A DNA stretch of 64,000 nt, taken from JACJYM01 sp965230495. Its GTDB lineage: Bacteria > Bacteroidota > Bacteroidia > Chitinophagales > Saprospiraceae. This document shows positions 8,856-17,246 of this stretch, piece after piece. The stretch is from positions 1,178,001 through 1,242,000 of the forward strand of contig OZ246004.1 of assembly GCA_965230495.1 (NCBI GenBank), read 5' to 3'. Position numbers and translations under genes: made by a program. The notes beneath the pieces are model-generated. The model did no database searches and had not been told where the DNA came from. It worked only from the letters and a program-made list of their open reading frames with translations. Numbering within the stretch: the stretch's first letter is position 1; every line of letters starts with the position of its first letter.

Positions 8856-10241
8856 GTGAAAAAATATCTTCAGCTTTTCAAACAAGCTTTAAAAGGCGAA
8901 AATTACGACTATACAACCGGAAGTATCAACAAAGCATTGTTTCTTCTTGCCATTCCGATGATTTTAGAGATGATCTTGGAGTCTACTTTCGCTATCGTAG
9001 ATATTTTCTTTGTTGCTAAGATAGGTCCTGACGCAGTGGCCATCGTCGGTACTACCGAAGCTATTCTTATGCTAATAGAGTCTCTGGCTATTGGTTTGGC
9101 GGTTGCTGCAACCTCTTTGATCGCTCGACGTGTGGGAGAAAAGGACATTGAAAAAGCAAAGAAAGCAGCTGTTAATGCCATATTTTTAGGAATAGTGACA
9201 TCATTATCTGTGGGCATCCTTGTAGTAATTTTTGCTCCTAATATATTGTCGTTGATGGGTTGTGGTCCAGAATTAATTAGGACAGGAACGGGTTATACAC
9301 GAATTTTGCTCGGTCTTAATGTCTTTTTATTTCTGCTTTTCGTCAACAATGCGATTTTTAGAGGAGCTGGAAATGCCTCTGTTGCAATGCGTTCTCTATG
9401 GCTGGCAAATGGACTAAACATAGTTTTGGACCCTATTTTAATATTTGGTATTGGCGAATTTGGGGGCTTTGGTCTAGAAGGAGCTGCAATGGCTAGTTGT
9501 ATAGGGAGAGGTTCTGGAGTGTTATATCAATTCTACAGGATGTTTGATGGTAGTTCAATGATAAATCTCAAGATAGCTGACTTAAAGATTAAAAAATCTG
9601 TTGTTAAGAAATTGATAGACTTATCGGCTGGAGGAGCAGGTCAATTCCTTATCGCAACTGCAAGCTGGATTTTTCTAATTTATGTGATTAATTCATTTGG
9701 TGAGAAAGCTATGGCTGGTTATACCATTGGCATTCGGGTTATTATTTTTTGTATTCTTCCTTCATGGGGACTTTCTAACGCTGTGGCAACACTTGTTGGA
9801 CAAAATCTGGGTGCTCAACAACCGGACAGAGCAGAAACTACAGTTTGGAAAGCCGGTAAATTAAACATGGTCTTTTTATTTTTGCTTTCAATATTCATTT
9901 TCTTTTTTGCCTCAGAAATTATTAAACTCTTCAACGATGATACTGAAGTAATAAAACATGGGGTAAATGCATTAAGAATTATTTCTGCTGGATATATTGC
10001 CTATGCCTATCAAATGGTAATTGGCCAAGCTTTCAATGGTGCAGGTGATACACGTACTCCAACCCTTCTCAATTTTGTTTTTCTGTGGTTAGTTCAAATT
10101 CCATTAGCCTTCGTTCTTTCCTTTTACACTTCATTAGGAGTTAACGGTGTCTATGTAACCATTGCTATAGCTTCTACTCTTCTTGCATTGACATCTATCT
10201 ATTTATTTAGAAAAGGAAAATGGAAATTGACAAAAGTCTAA
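8856..10241 (+). CDS. MATE family multidrug/cation exporter
   Basis: 461 residues with about 12 hydrophobic segments in two halves, the MATE architecture. Typical sequences include LAIPMILEMILESTFAIVDIFFVA in the first half (quoted in part: residues 30-52) and AGYTIGIRVIIF, VGQNLGAQQPDRAE and GAGDTRTP in the second. MATE proteins expel cationic drugs or metabolites using Na+ or H+ gradients at the inner membrane. The start is a GTG at 8856; no better start precedes the first membrane helix. The GTG overlaps a TTACTTTG sequence (8849-8856), so the promoter assignment is unclear. Confidence 0.9.
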   Translation: MKKYLQLFKQALKGENYDYTTGSINKALFLLAIPMILEMILESTFAIVDIFFVAKIGPDAVAIVGTTEAILMLIESLAIGLAVAATSLIARRVGEKDIEKAKKAAVNAIFLGIVTSLSVGILVVIFAPNILSLMGCGPELIRTGTGYTRILLGLNVFLFLLFVNNAIFRGAGNASVAMRSLWLANGLNIVLDPILIFGIGEFGGFGLEGAAMASCIGRGSGVLYQFYRMFDGSSMINLKIADLKIKKSVVKKLIDLSAGGAGQFLIATASWIFLIYVINSFGEKAMAGYTIGIRVIIFCILPSWGLSNAVATLVGQNLGAQQPDRAETTVWKAGKLNMVFLFLLSIFIFFFASEIIKLFNDDTEVIKHGVNALRIISAGYIAYAYQMVIGQAFNGAGDTRTPTLLNFVFLWLVQIPLAFVLSFYTSLGVNGVYVTIAIASTLLALTSIYLFRKGKWKLTKV

Positions 10242-10326
10242 AAGATCCAGTTCAAGCTTAACTTCTTTTCTGATTTGGAGATAAAGAATCTAAGGTTTAA
10301 ATTTACTATTAGAAATCAAACCAACT

Positions 10327-10758
10327 ATGAGGAAATTTTTGTTATGTATTGTCTGTAGCATTTTTGTGTTATCATTTTCCCATGCACAGCAGTTTAAGTT
10401 AGGAATTGGTAGTATCATTCATTTTTCTGATGACGCTTTTATAGCACTTCAGGGAAGAGCTACTTATGATTTCAACGAAAAATATGCTATCTCAGGAAAT
10501 GCCAATATCCATATCAGCGATGTTAATGATTGGTCTCAAGATATTGACTTCTTGTATAGATTATTCACTGTGAGTGATGTACTAACCTTTTCTCCCTTTG
10601 GAGGTATTAATATTAATAATGGTATAGCTCTCAATCTCGGCTCGGACCTTTCTTTTGTTATCAACGAAAAAATCTTTTACGCCGCTCCAAAGTTTGTAGT
10701 TGACCAAAAATCATACTTTGCAGTATCATTTGGCGTACTGTTTCCCATAGGAGATTAG
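10327..10758 (+). CDS. Small predicted outer-membrane beta-barrel protein
   Basis: 143 residues. A signal peptide (FLLCIVCSIFVLSFSHAQ) is followed by alternating hydrophobic/polar strands (FIALQGRATYDFNEKYAISGNANIH, given here as positions 38-62), consistent with a 6- to 8-stranded outer-membrane barrel. No named family is recognised. The stop overlaps the stop of the converging E1 gene by 4 nt (the shared TTAG at 10755-10758). Confidence 0.6.
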   Translation: MRKFLLCIVCSIFVLSFSHAQQFKLGIGSIIHFSDDAFIALQGRATYDFNEKYAISGNANIHISDVNDWSQDIDFLYRLFTVSDVLTFSPFGGININNGIALNLGSDLSFVINEKIFYAAPKFVVDQKSYFAVSFGVLFPIGD

Positions 10759-12707
10759 TAGGCTAATAAATCGCTCAATTTATCTTTTAACCTACTATTG
10801 GCCATAAATAACTTTTCTATGTGCTTAGCAAATGGAATAGGCGTATCTAAACCTCCCAATCTTATCACCGGAGCATCCAGATACTCGAACGCTTTTTCCG
10901 CAATAATTGCTGATATTTCCCCTCCGATCCCTCCAAATAAGGTGTCTTCGTGAAGAACTAACGCTTTTCCCGTTTTTTGTACCGACGATAGTATCGTCTC
11001 CGTATCTAAAGGCACCAAAGTCCTTAGGTCTATTAGCTCTACATCAACATTCAATTCTTTGATTACTTCTTCCGCCCAATGTACTCCAAGTCCATAGGTG
11101 ATGATCGTAGCTTCATTTCCCTCCCTATAGACATTAGCCTTTCCAAATGGCAAGGTATAATAACCCTCTGGTACAGTTTCCGTATTGTTTCGATATAATG
11201 CCTTATGCTCAAAATACATAATAGGATTTGGATCTTCAAAAGCCTGTAGTAATAAACCCTTTGCATCATAGGCATTACTTGGATATATAACTTTGAGACC
11301 CGGAACATGAGTAAACCACGCCTCATTACTCTGCGAATGAAATGGTCCGGCACCTACCGTGCCTCCTGTGGGCATTCGTACCACAACGTCCGCATTTTGT
11401 CCCCACCTGTAATTTAACTTTGCCAAATTATTGACAATTTGATTAAAACCACAAGTAACAAAATCAGCGAACTGCATCTCTACCATGCTTTTCATTCCTT
11501 TAATGGACATACCTAATGCTATTCCCAAAATAGCACTTTCGCAAAGTGGTGTGTTTCGCACTCTATCCTTACCATATTTATCCATTAAGCCTTCGGTAGC
11601 TTTAAAAACACCGCCGTAATCCGCAATGTCTTGTCCCATCAATATCAAATCTTCGTGTTTATGAAGGGCAACATTTAGAGCATCTTGTACAGCATCAATG
11701 AATCTCATCTCACTTGACACTGAAGTGGGATTCTCAATCGAATTTGTAAAATAAGCATAGGTATCTGCTAATTCTTCTTCTCTACTAGTTTCTATCAGAG
11801 GTTCGTCATAAGAAATAGTTAATTCACTATTTATAAGTTTTTTAAATTCTGCTCTGATTGTTTCAATTTCCTGTTCAGAAATAATTCCTTCTGCAATAAG
11901 TTCTCTTTCAAAATTAGCTATAGGGTCTTTCTTTGCCCAGCTTTCCATTAGTTCTTTAGGAACGTATTTCGTTCCTGAAGCCTCCTCATGTCCCCTCATT
12001 CTAAAGGTTTGACATTCGACTAACCAAGGCTGTGGGTCTTTTATTATCTTTTTTGATATTTTCTTTATTTCATTATATACAGTCATGATATTATTACCAT
12101 CAATAACGGATGATTTCATTCCATAACCTTTCGCACGATCGGCAATGTTAGTACATGCATATTGTTCATTTGTCGGAGTAGATAGCCCATAACCATTATT
12201 TTCTACTACGAATATTACTGGCACCTTCCAGACAGATGCCACATTAAGAGCTTCATGAAATTCTCCTTGACTAGTCCCTCCTTCGCCTGTAAACGCCAAC
12301 GAGACTTTATTTTCCTTCCTCAACTTATTAGCGAGTGCCACACCCGTTGCCAATGAAAGCTGAGGACCAAGGTGGGATATCATTCCTACAATATTATAAT
12401 CTAATGTGCCAAAATGAAAAGATCTGTCTCTGCCCTTTGTAAACCCATTGGCCTTTCCTTCCCACTGAGAGAATAATCTACTTAAGGGAATACCTCTTGT
12501 TGTAAATACTCCCAGATTACGATGCATGGTAAATATTAGCTCATCCTCTTCGAGTGCTGAAGCACATCCCACAGAGATCGCTTCCTGTCCTATTCCAGAA
12601 AACCACTTGGAGATCTTTCCCTGACGCAATAGAATGAGCATTTTTTCTTCTATCATCCTTGGATATAGAAGTTTTTTATATAAATCGAGTAATTGTCCTT
12701 TTTTCAT
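10755..12707 (-). CDS. Fused E1 alpha/beta subunit of a 2-oxoacid dehydrogenase complex
   Basis: 650 residues joining both E1 subunits. Residues ~1-310 are the alpha domain with the thiamine diphosphate motif GEG(141-143)...EN170N171; residues ~330-650 are the beta domain (transketolase pyrimidine plus C-terminal domains), with GGVFKATEGL and MPTGGTVGAGPFHSQ. E1 decarboxylates pyruvate or branched-chain 2-oxoacids and passes the acyl group to E2 lipoate; fused Bacteroidota enzymes are usually annotated as branched-chain/2-oxoisovalerate dehydrogenase. The motif normally starts GDG; here it is GEG. No E2 or E3 gene is adjacent. The gene ends in a 4-nt overlap with the convergent small outer-membrane protein gene. 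Confidence 0.85.
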   Translation of the reverse strand: MKKGQLLDLYKKLLYPRMIEEKMLILLRQGKISKWFSGIGQEAISVGCASALEEDELIFTMHRNLGVFTTRGIPLSRLFSQWEGKANGFTKGRDRSFHFGTLDYNIVGMISHLGPQLSLATGVALANKLRKENKVSLAFTGEGGTSQGEFHEALNVASVWKVPVIFVVENNGYGLSTPTNEQYACTNIADRAKGYGMKSSVIDGNNIMTVYNEIKKISKKIIKDPQPWLVECQTFRMRGHEEASGTKYVPKELMESWAKKDPIANFERELIAEGIISEQEIETIRAEFKKLINSELTISYDEPLIETSREEELADTYAYFTNSIENPTSVSSEMRFIDAVQDALNVALHKHEDLILMGQDIADYGGVFKATEGLMDKYGKDRVRNTPLCESAILGIALGMSIKGMKSMVEMQFADFVTCGFNQIVNNLAKLNYRWGQNADVVVRMPTGGTVGAGPFHSQSNEAWFTHVPGLKVIYPSNAYDAKGLLLQAFEDPNPIMYFEHKALYRNNTETVPEGYYTLPFGKANVYREGNEATIITYGLGVHWAEEVIKELNVDVELIDLRTLVPLDTETILSSVQKTGKALVLHEDTLFGGIGGEISAIIAEKAFEYLDAPVIRLGGLDTPIPFAKHIEKLFMANSRLKDKLSDLLAY

Positions 12708-12797
12708 TAATTATCTATATTGATAAATCAGGACAAATATGAAATATTAAAATATAATATTATAACCTCAATTGAAAAATGAGAGATTTTCGAAAGC

Positions 12798-15659
12798 TTA
12801 GTTGTTTTGATTCTTAAATCGGGAAAGTAAGAAAAGTACTAACAACAAAACAAGCAAACCTATAACAATAGCAATGGTTAATGAATTAGTCTCAGCAATA
12901 GGCTCTACACTTCCATAAATAACCCATGATGCCCAATTACCCGGTCGTCTCACCATTGGACTCGTCAACTCATCATTCGTACAATATGATATCTGGGCCA
13001 ATCTCAAAGATTCCGATTTGCTCCGCCCCCTCTTTAAATTAGCATAAAACATCTCCATCAATTGCATCGTTGATCTATCAGGCGTATTCCAATAACTTCC
13101 CATCGTCGAGCTAGTTCCTGTCTGTGAAAACGCTCGACATAAACTCATACTACCCTCTCCCAATACTTCCTTCCCTACCCCCGTCTGACATGCACTCAAT
13201 ATCACAAAATCTGGTTGATTATTCAAACTCAATATCTCCCTATAGGTCAAGCGATTATCTCCTGTCGCATCCTCATGTAATAACATATAGGAATTCAAAT
13301 AATTATCCTCATCTACCAACGCATGTAATGAAAAATGAACCATATCATATTCCGAAATCTTACTCTCTATATTATCAGGTGTCACTTCTCCATTCAGATA
13401 ATAATCCCCTGAGTATATAGATGCACATCTCTCTATCTCATCAGCTGCATATTTCAATGGTCTCAGCGCCATCTCCGTAGTACTATCACTAGTGGTATAA
13501 TACTCCTCTGAAAATCTCCCTAAATATTCTTCATCATATTCTACCCCAATTCCTAAATAACTTTCTACCCTTCTTCCTTCATCTACATTCATCAGTTCAG
13601 CACAATAATAGAGATAACTGATCTCATAATCATTTACTAAATAATTTGTTATATCCTCCCAGTTCGTTGCAGGTTTATTTATCAACGAACTGAAAGATAC
13701 TTTCTTAACAGGGCCATCCGGGACTATTATCAAATGAGTAGTACCTTCAAACTTCGAAAAATCCAATACTTCTTCTAATAATATCTCATAAAGCTTTTTT
13801 GAACTACTGATATATGACTCTTCTGTCGATTTTGAATAATTAACCTCTGTAGAACTCCTCAATAATTCTAGATGCTCATTTACCAATGAATCGAAATCCT
13901 CTTCTAATTCATATTCAAATACTTCTGATTCATTTTTATCTATGGCAAATATTTTTAAATCTCCCTCATGATAAAAATATTTAATCAATAGTTGGCCATC
14001 CTTCAGTTTCTCTTGTATATCTCCGATCGTAGGGGTGTCCTCTCCTTTATAATTCAGAATACTGGGATACTCTTTTTCTATGAAGGATTTGTAATCATCA
14101 TACATTTTCAATTTCTCTAATCTATCTATTGTATCTGTCCTATCATTGGACACTTGAGAATGTAGGTGAATATATTTATTTATTGAGTCTACCGGTACTC
14201 CTGCAAAACCAAGTGACTCTCTTAATGAAAAGGCGTTTTTTAATACATAAGCATTCGATTCCTGAGATAATTCAAAGGCATAGTCCTTAAATCTTTCGCT
14301 CGATTCATTACCGTATAAATCTAAATAAAACCTAATGCTGTTATGGTACATGTCTCGCCCATGAGCGGTCAACCTATATATCGATGAATTAGAATTAAAA
14401 GTAGATTTTACTCTTTCAAACAAATCATACATCAGATCATAATGAAACTTTGCACTATCTCTATACTCTTTTGCAGTGTTTAGTTCATAATATTTATTAG
14501 AATAATACTTCGCTTTCAAATACAAGGCCTCTACCAACCATATCTCTATCGGAAAACTATTTGCCGTTAATTTCCCAACCTTCATTAGTGAATCCATTTC
14601 CGGTAAAGCAGTTATTAAAGCTGTGTCCGCATAAGCAAAAGATTCTTCACCATCTCCAAAATAATCTCGCATCTGTGAAAAACGAACCAGTTCTTTAATG
14701 TATGATCTTTTATCAACCGAAGTTGAAAGCTTCATCAGAGCCGTAGAATAATACTTAATAGAATTTGGTTCTTCATTTATATTTTTATAATAATCTGATA
14801 GGTTGATCAAATAGTCAATATCATCTTCCCCAAATAATTCTTTTGCCGTATCTAAATGTATTTTTGCATCGTTTAACTTTCTTTCTACCAAATACAATTC
14901 ACTTAAATAATAGTGAAACCAGGGATAATTTGGACATTCTAATATTCCATCATGATAAATTTTTTCAGCGTCAAATAAGTTCTTATTATGAAATTTAAAT
15001 TTCCCTAAAACACTCTTCCTCCAACAATATCTGCCATCTTTCTTGATCGTAAAATTGTTCAAAGCTCTTTCCAAATATTCAATGGCGTTACCTTGATCAC
15101 CCAATCTACTATAGGCAATTGAAATGTTATAATGAACTATATTTAAATATAATGTATCTCGTAATAATGCAAAATCGGCAATTGTACTTTTCAAAGTTTC
15201 AATTTGTTCATGAAATCTATTCATAGCGAATAATCTATCTGCCTTAACTAATTCCAACCTAGCCAAAACATATATCGAAGAATCTGGGATAACGCCCCCA
15301 TACTCATCAATTATTTTCAAAAAATAATCAGAAGAATCTTTCTTATCTGCAATTTTTCCTAAAGCATTAATACAAAAAAAATATCTCAACCAATCATTTT
15401 CTTCTTTGAACAACTCAAGAGCTTTAAGGTAAAGTAATTTTGACCGATTCAATGAGTTATTTAGTCTAAGTCGTTTAGCTTCATTATATATAGAATCAAC
15501 TTCTAGGACAATACTTTCTTCCTGAGCAAGACAAAAAGAATTTGAAAAAAGATTAATACTGACGAGAATAATCAATTTAAAAAAAGAAACCCTTATCCCG
15601 TAACAAACTTTTAGGATAAGGGCTCTATTATTTTTTATATAACTATTACAATTTAACAA
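12798..15659 (-). CDS. TPR-CHAT putative protease with C-terminal membrane anchor, copy 1
   Basis: 953 residues. An N-terminal signal-like segment (FFKLIILVSINLFSNSFCLA) is followed by TPR helices to about residue 500, then a CHAT domain (caspase HetF associated with TPRs) over ~600-915. The caspase-type dyad is visible as His779 in HFSLHALVDE and Cys824 in ILSACQTGVG. A single membrane helix (~925-946) and a short basic tail end the protein, so the bulk should face the periplasm. The ATG overlaps the stop of the surface-protein gene by 14 nt, as in copy 2. Residues ~271-921 are nearly identical to copy 2, while the first 270 and the tail have diverged. Peptidase activity and target are inferred from the fold only. 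Confidence 0.8.
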   Translation of the reverse strand: MLNCNSYIKNNRALILKVCYGIRVSFFKLIILVSINLFSNSFCLAQEESIVLEVDSIYNEAKRLRLNNSLNRSKLLYLKALELFKEENDWLRYFFCINALGKIADKKDSSDYFLKIIDEYGGVIPDSSIYVLARLELVKADRLFAMNRFHEQIETLKSTIADFALLRDTLYLNIVHYNISIAYSRLGDQGNAIEYLERALNNFTIKKDGRYCWRKSVLGKFKFHNKNLFDAEKIYHDGILECPNYPWFHYYLSELYLVERKLNDAKIHLDTAKELFGEDDIDYLINLSDYYKNINEEPNSIKYYSTALMKLSTSVDKRSYIKELVRFSQMRDYFGDGEESFAYADTALITALPEMDSLMKVGKLTANSFPIEIWLVEALYLKAKYYSNKYYELNTAKEYRDSAKFHYDLMYDLFERVKSTFNSNSSIYRLTAHGRDMYHNSIRFYLDLYGNESSERFKDYAFELSQESNAYVLKNAFSLRESLGFAGVPVDSINKYIHLHSQVSNDRTDTIDRLEKLKMYDDYKSFIEKEYPSILNYKGEDTPTIGDIQEKLKDGQLLIKYFYHEGDLKIFAIDKNESEVFEYELEEDFDSLVNEHLELLRSSTEVNYSKSTEESYISSSKKLYEILLEEVLDFSKFEGTTHLIIVPDGPVKKVSFSSLINKPATNWEDITNYLVNDYEISYLYYCAELMNVDEGRRVESYLGIGVEYDEEYLGRFSEEYYTTSDSTTEMALRPLKYAADEIERCASIYSGDYYLNGEVTPDNIESKISEYDMVHFSLHALVDEDNYLNSYMLLHEDATGDNRLTYREILSLNNQPDFVILSACQTGVGKEVLGEGSMSLCRAFSQTGTSSTMGSYWNTPDRSTMQLMEMFYANLKRGRSKSESLRLAQISYCTNDELTSPMVRRPGNWASWVIYGSVEPIAETNSLTIAIVIGLLVLLLVLFLLSRFKNQNN
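12895..14846 (-). repeat. 1.95-kb near-identical tract shared by the two CHAT genes, copy 1
   Basis: Line-by-line comparison with 46845-48797 shows only scattered single-base differences and no obvious indels. The tract covers the C-terminal TPRs and the whole CHAT domain and stops just before the transmembrane tail. Sequence on both sides is clearly diverged, the mark of gene conversion or partial duplication rather than of a whole-locus recent duplication. Confidence 0.9.
15590..15622 (-). repeat. Inverted repeat at the surface-protein/CHAT junction, copy 1
   Basis: CCCTTATCC (15590-15598) and GGATAAGGG (15614-15622) are perfect 9-bp arms around a 15-nt loop. On the minus strand the hairpin is followed by TTTCTTTTTTT, a terminator-like layout, yet it lies inside the first codons of the CHAT gene and just after the stop of the surface-protein gene. 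It may attenuate transcription or couple translation between the two genes. Confidence 0.6.
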
Positions 15660-17133
15660 ATCTCTTTATAATTAGATTATTTTGAGAACTTAATTCAACT
15701 ATATAAGTTCCTGATCTAAAATTAAGTATATCCAGATCCATATAAGAGTTCTCTTCTACAGTTCTATGAAAAAGTATTCTTCCATTTAAATCAATAATTC
15801 TTAACTGTTTTTCTTCCTTTGTATTAAAAAAACTCCAACTTATCCTTATCAAATTAGAAGCTGGATTTGGAAAAATATTCAAACTCTTCTTGTTTATCTC
15901 GGATAAATCGTGAAAAACAACAGCTCCTTCATCGTATGAAAAACTTTGAACTGTTTCCGAAACCGAAGAACAAACTGAATGTTCAGTACCACATGTTTGC
16001 TTTCTACAGATTTCATTAAATGCTGGAATATCAGTCTCATTATCAAATCTAATATCAATTTTACTAGAAATACAATCCATATTTAATGGTGTCATAAAAT
16101 CCAAGTCAAAACAAACATCAACATCGACCCATCCAATAGTTTCTTCCGTTGGAGGAGTAGGATCCATATAGCTCCCTGGCAAAATAATATTTGAAAAAAT
16201 TATTTTACCCTTAGGTAAAGTAAACCCAGGAGGGTTGGCTGGAAACCACTCCAAACTACAATCATCACTAGCATCAACTAATGTTACAGATTCCACGGGG
16301 TAATCAAAATAAAATGCAACCTCTGCTTCAGAGACAAGGTCTACTCCACTATTTTGAAAGTAATACCTGTATCGAATGGTTTGATCAAAATCTTCCCAGC
16401 ATAATTCTTGAGGATTCGCTATTATTGCATTTGGGTCATGGGGGAAAGTACTCACGACCGAAGTTAATGTATAAATCTCGGAATCATCTACCCCATTTTC
16501 GTTTCCATCTTGCCGATCACTTGAGGAGTAAAACTTGTTGCAATCATCAATTTTAATAACTGCTCTCGTATCTAATAATGACGCTGGACCAAGATTACAT
16601 TTTGAAAGCAGGTAAACAAACCTTTGTTCTCCAGGCTGTAAATTTGAAAATGTCCATTTGTACTTTTTATCATAACCTTCGCTTGTATATTCAGAATTTT
16701 CTAAGCTCTGATTAGTCACCCAATTATTGGGATAATTGTCAATTATTCCGGTCATCGCCATATCCGTTGTAGAATAATGAAATTCTACACAACCTGAAAA
16801 TGGAGCTGTTTGATTGTTCTCAAATCTTAATACATAATAGTTGTTTTCATCTTGCATAGGATTCCAACTTCGTATCAAATCTATTTGATTATTCAATGTG
16901 TGAACCGGAACAGTATTATTAGAAACGGCACTTGTAATGCCAGTAAATACATACTCATCAGGAGAGTCATTACCATATGGTTCACTATAAAAAACTTCTG
17001 CTTTTGTACCCAAATCAATACTATTATATTGATGTGTAGGATCCGGAGAAAAACTGTAATGTCCATCACCCAATAAATAAATAAAAAGTAAGATAGTTAC
17101 TTGGATAGGGAGAATCATATTCATATACTCCAT
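15646..17133 (-). CDS. T9SS-sorted surface protein of the CHAT module, copy 1 (5' end frameshifted)
   Basis: 495 readable residues homologous to the 49545-51110 product. The central ~110 residues (TIRYRYYFQNSGVD, LPGSYMDPTPPTEET, GWVDVDVCFDL) match the DUF11-like/DUF7619 repeat common in secreted Bacteroidota proteins. The last ~75 residues (IFPNPASNLIRISWSF ... RSGTYIVEL ... KRFVKL) are a type A T9SS sorting domain, so the intact product would be sent to the cell surface. Compared with copy 2 this frame lacks its signal peptide: that lies upstream at 17134-17246 in other frames, separated by an extra TTTA unit and an extra T in a homopolymer. Either a pseudogene, a phase-off allele, or a sequencing error. 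Confidence 0.75.
   Translation of the reverse strand: MEYMNMILPIQVTILLFIYLLGDGHYSFSPDPTHQYNSIDLGTKAEVFYSEPYGNDSPDEYVFTGITSAVSNNTVPVHTLNNQIDLIRSWNPMQDENNYYVLRFENNQTAPFSGCVEFHYSTTDMAMTGIIDNYPNNWVTNQSLENSEYTSEGYDKKYKWTFSNLQPGEQRFVYLLSKCNLGPASLLDTRAVIKIDDCNKFYSSSDRQDGNENGVDDSEIYTLTSVVSTFPHDPNAIIANPQELCWEDFDQTIRYRYYFQNSGVDLVSEAEVAFYFDYPVESVTLVDASDDCSLEWFPANPPGFTLPKGKIIFSNIILPGSYMDPTPPTEETIGWVDVDVCFDLDFMTPLNMDCISSKIDIRFDNETDIPAFNEICRKQTCGTEHSVCSSVSETVQSFSYDEGAVVFHDLSEINKKSLNIFPNPASNLIRISWSFFNTKEEKQLRIIDLNGRILFHRTVEENSYMDLDILNFRSGTYIVELSSQNNLIIKRFVKL
17074..17085 (-). repeat. Tetranucleotide repeat (TTTA)3 at frameshift point
   Basis: Plus strand reads (TAAA)3. Removing one unit restores the frame and yields LTFYLLGDGHY, matching copy 2 (LTFYLLGDGHY at the same position). 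The frameshift is therefore a single-unit gain in a short tandem repeat. Confidence 0.7.
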
Positions 17134-17246
17134 TCCCTTGCCCAGTCATTATAAAGGCCTGAGCACCAAGAGAAATAGTGGAAAAGCCCAGAAGTAAAAA
17201 AAAAGAAAAGTTTGGGATTAAAAAATTGTTGCATTTTAACGTTCAT
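17134..17246 (-). pseudogene. Detached signal-peptide segment of surface protein copy 1
   Basis: An ATG at 17246 (MNVKMQQFFNPKLFF) aligns with the start of copy 2 (MNVKMQHFF). In its frame it reaches a stop after about 41 codons. With eight instead of nine Ts at 17196-17204 and two instead of three TTTA units at 17074-17085, the frame would run through a good signal peptide (LLLGFSTISLGAQA) into the downstream coding region. As written, signal peptide and body are not joined. Confidence 0.65.
17196..17204 (-). repeat. Homopolymer T9 in the signal-peptide code of surface protein copy 1
   Basis: Nine As on the plus strand (nine Ts in the coding strand). Eight would keep the signal peptide in frame with the following residues. 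Homopolymers of this size are slippage-prone in replication and also error-prone in some sequencing methods. Confidence 0.6.

Noticed and set aside
8849..8856. TTACTTTG as promoter of the MATE gene
   Set aside because: It overlaps the only reasonable start codon (GTG at 8856), so a transcript from it would begin inside the gene.
13124..13420. A 98-codon plus-strand frame inside CHAT copy 1, with an identical one at 47074-47370
   Set aside because: It is antisense to the CHAT core. Its perfect conservation is explained by the near-identical DNA tract, and there is no start context or known family.
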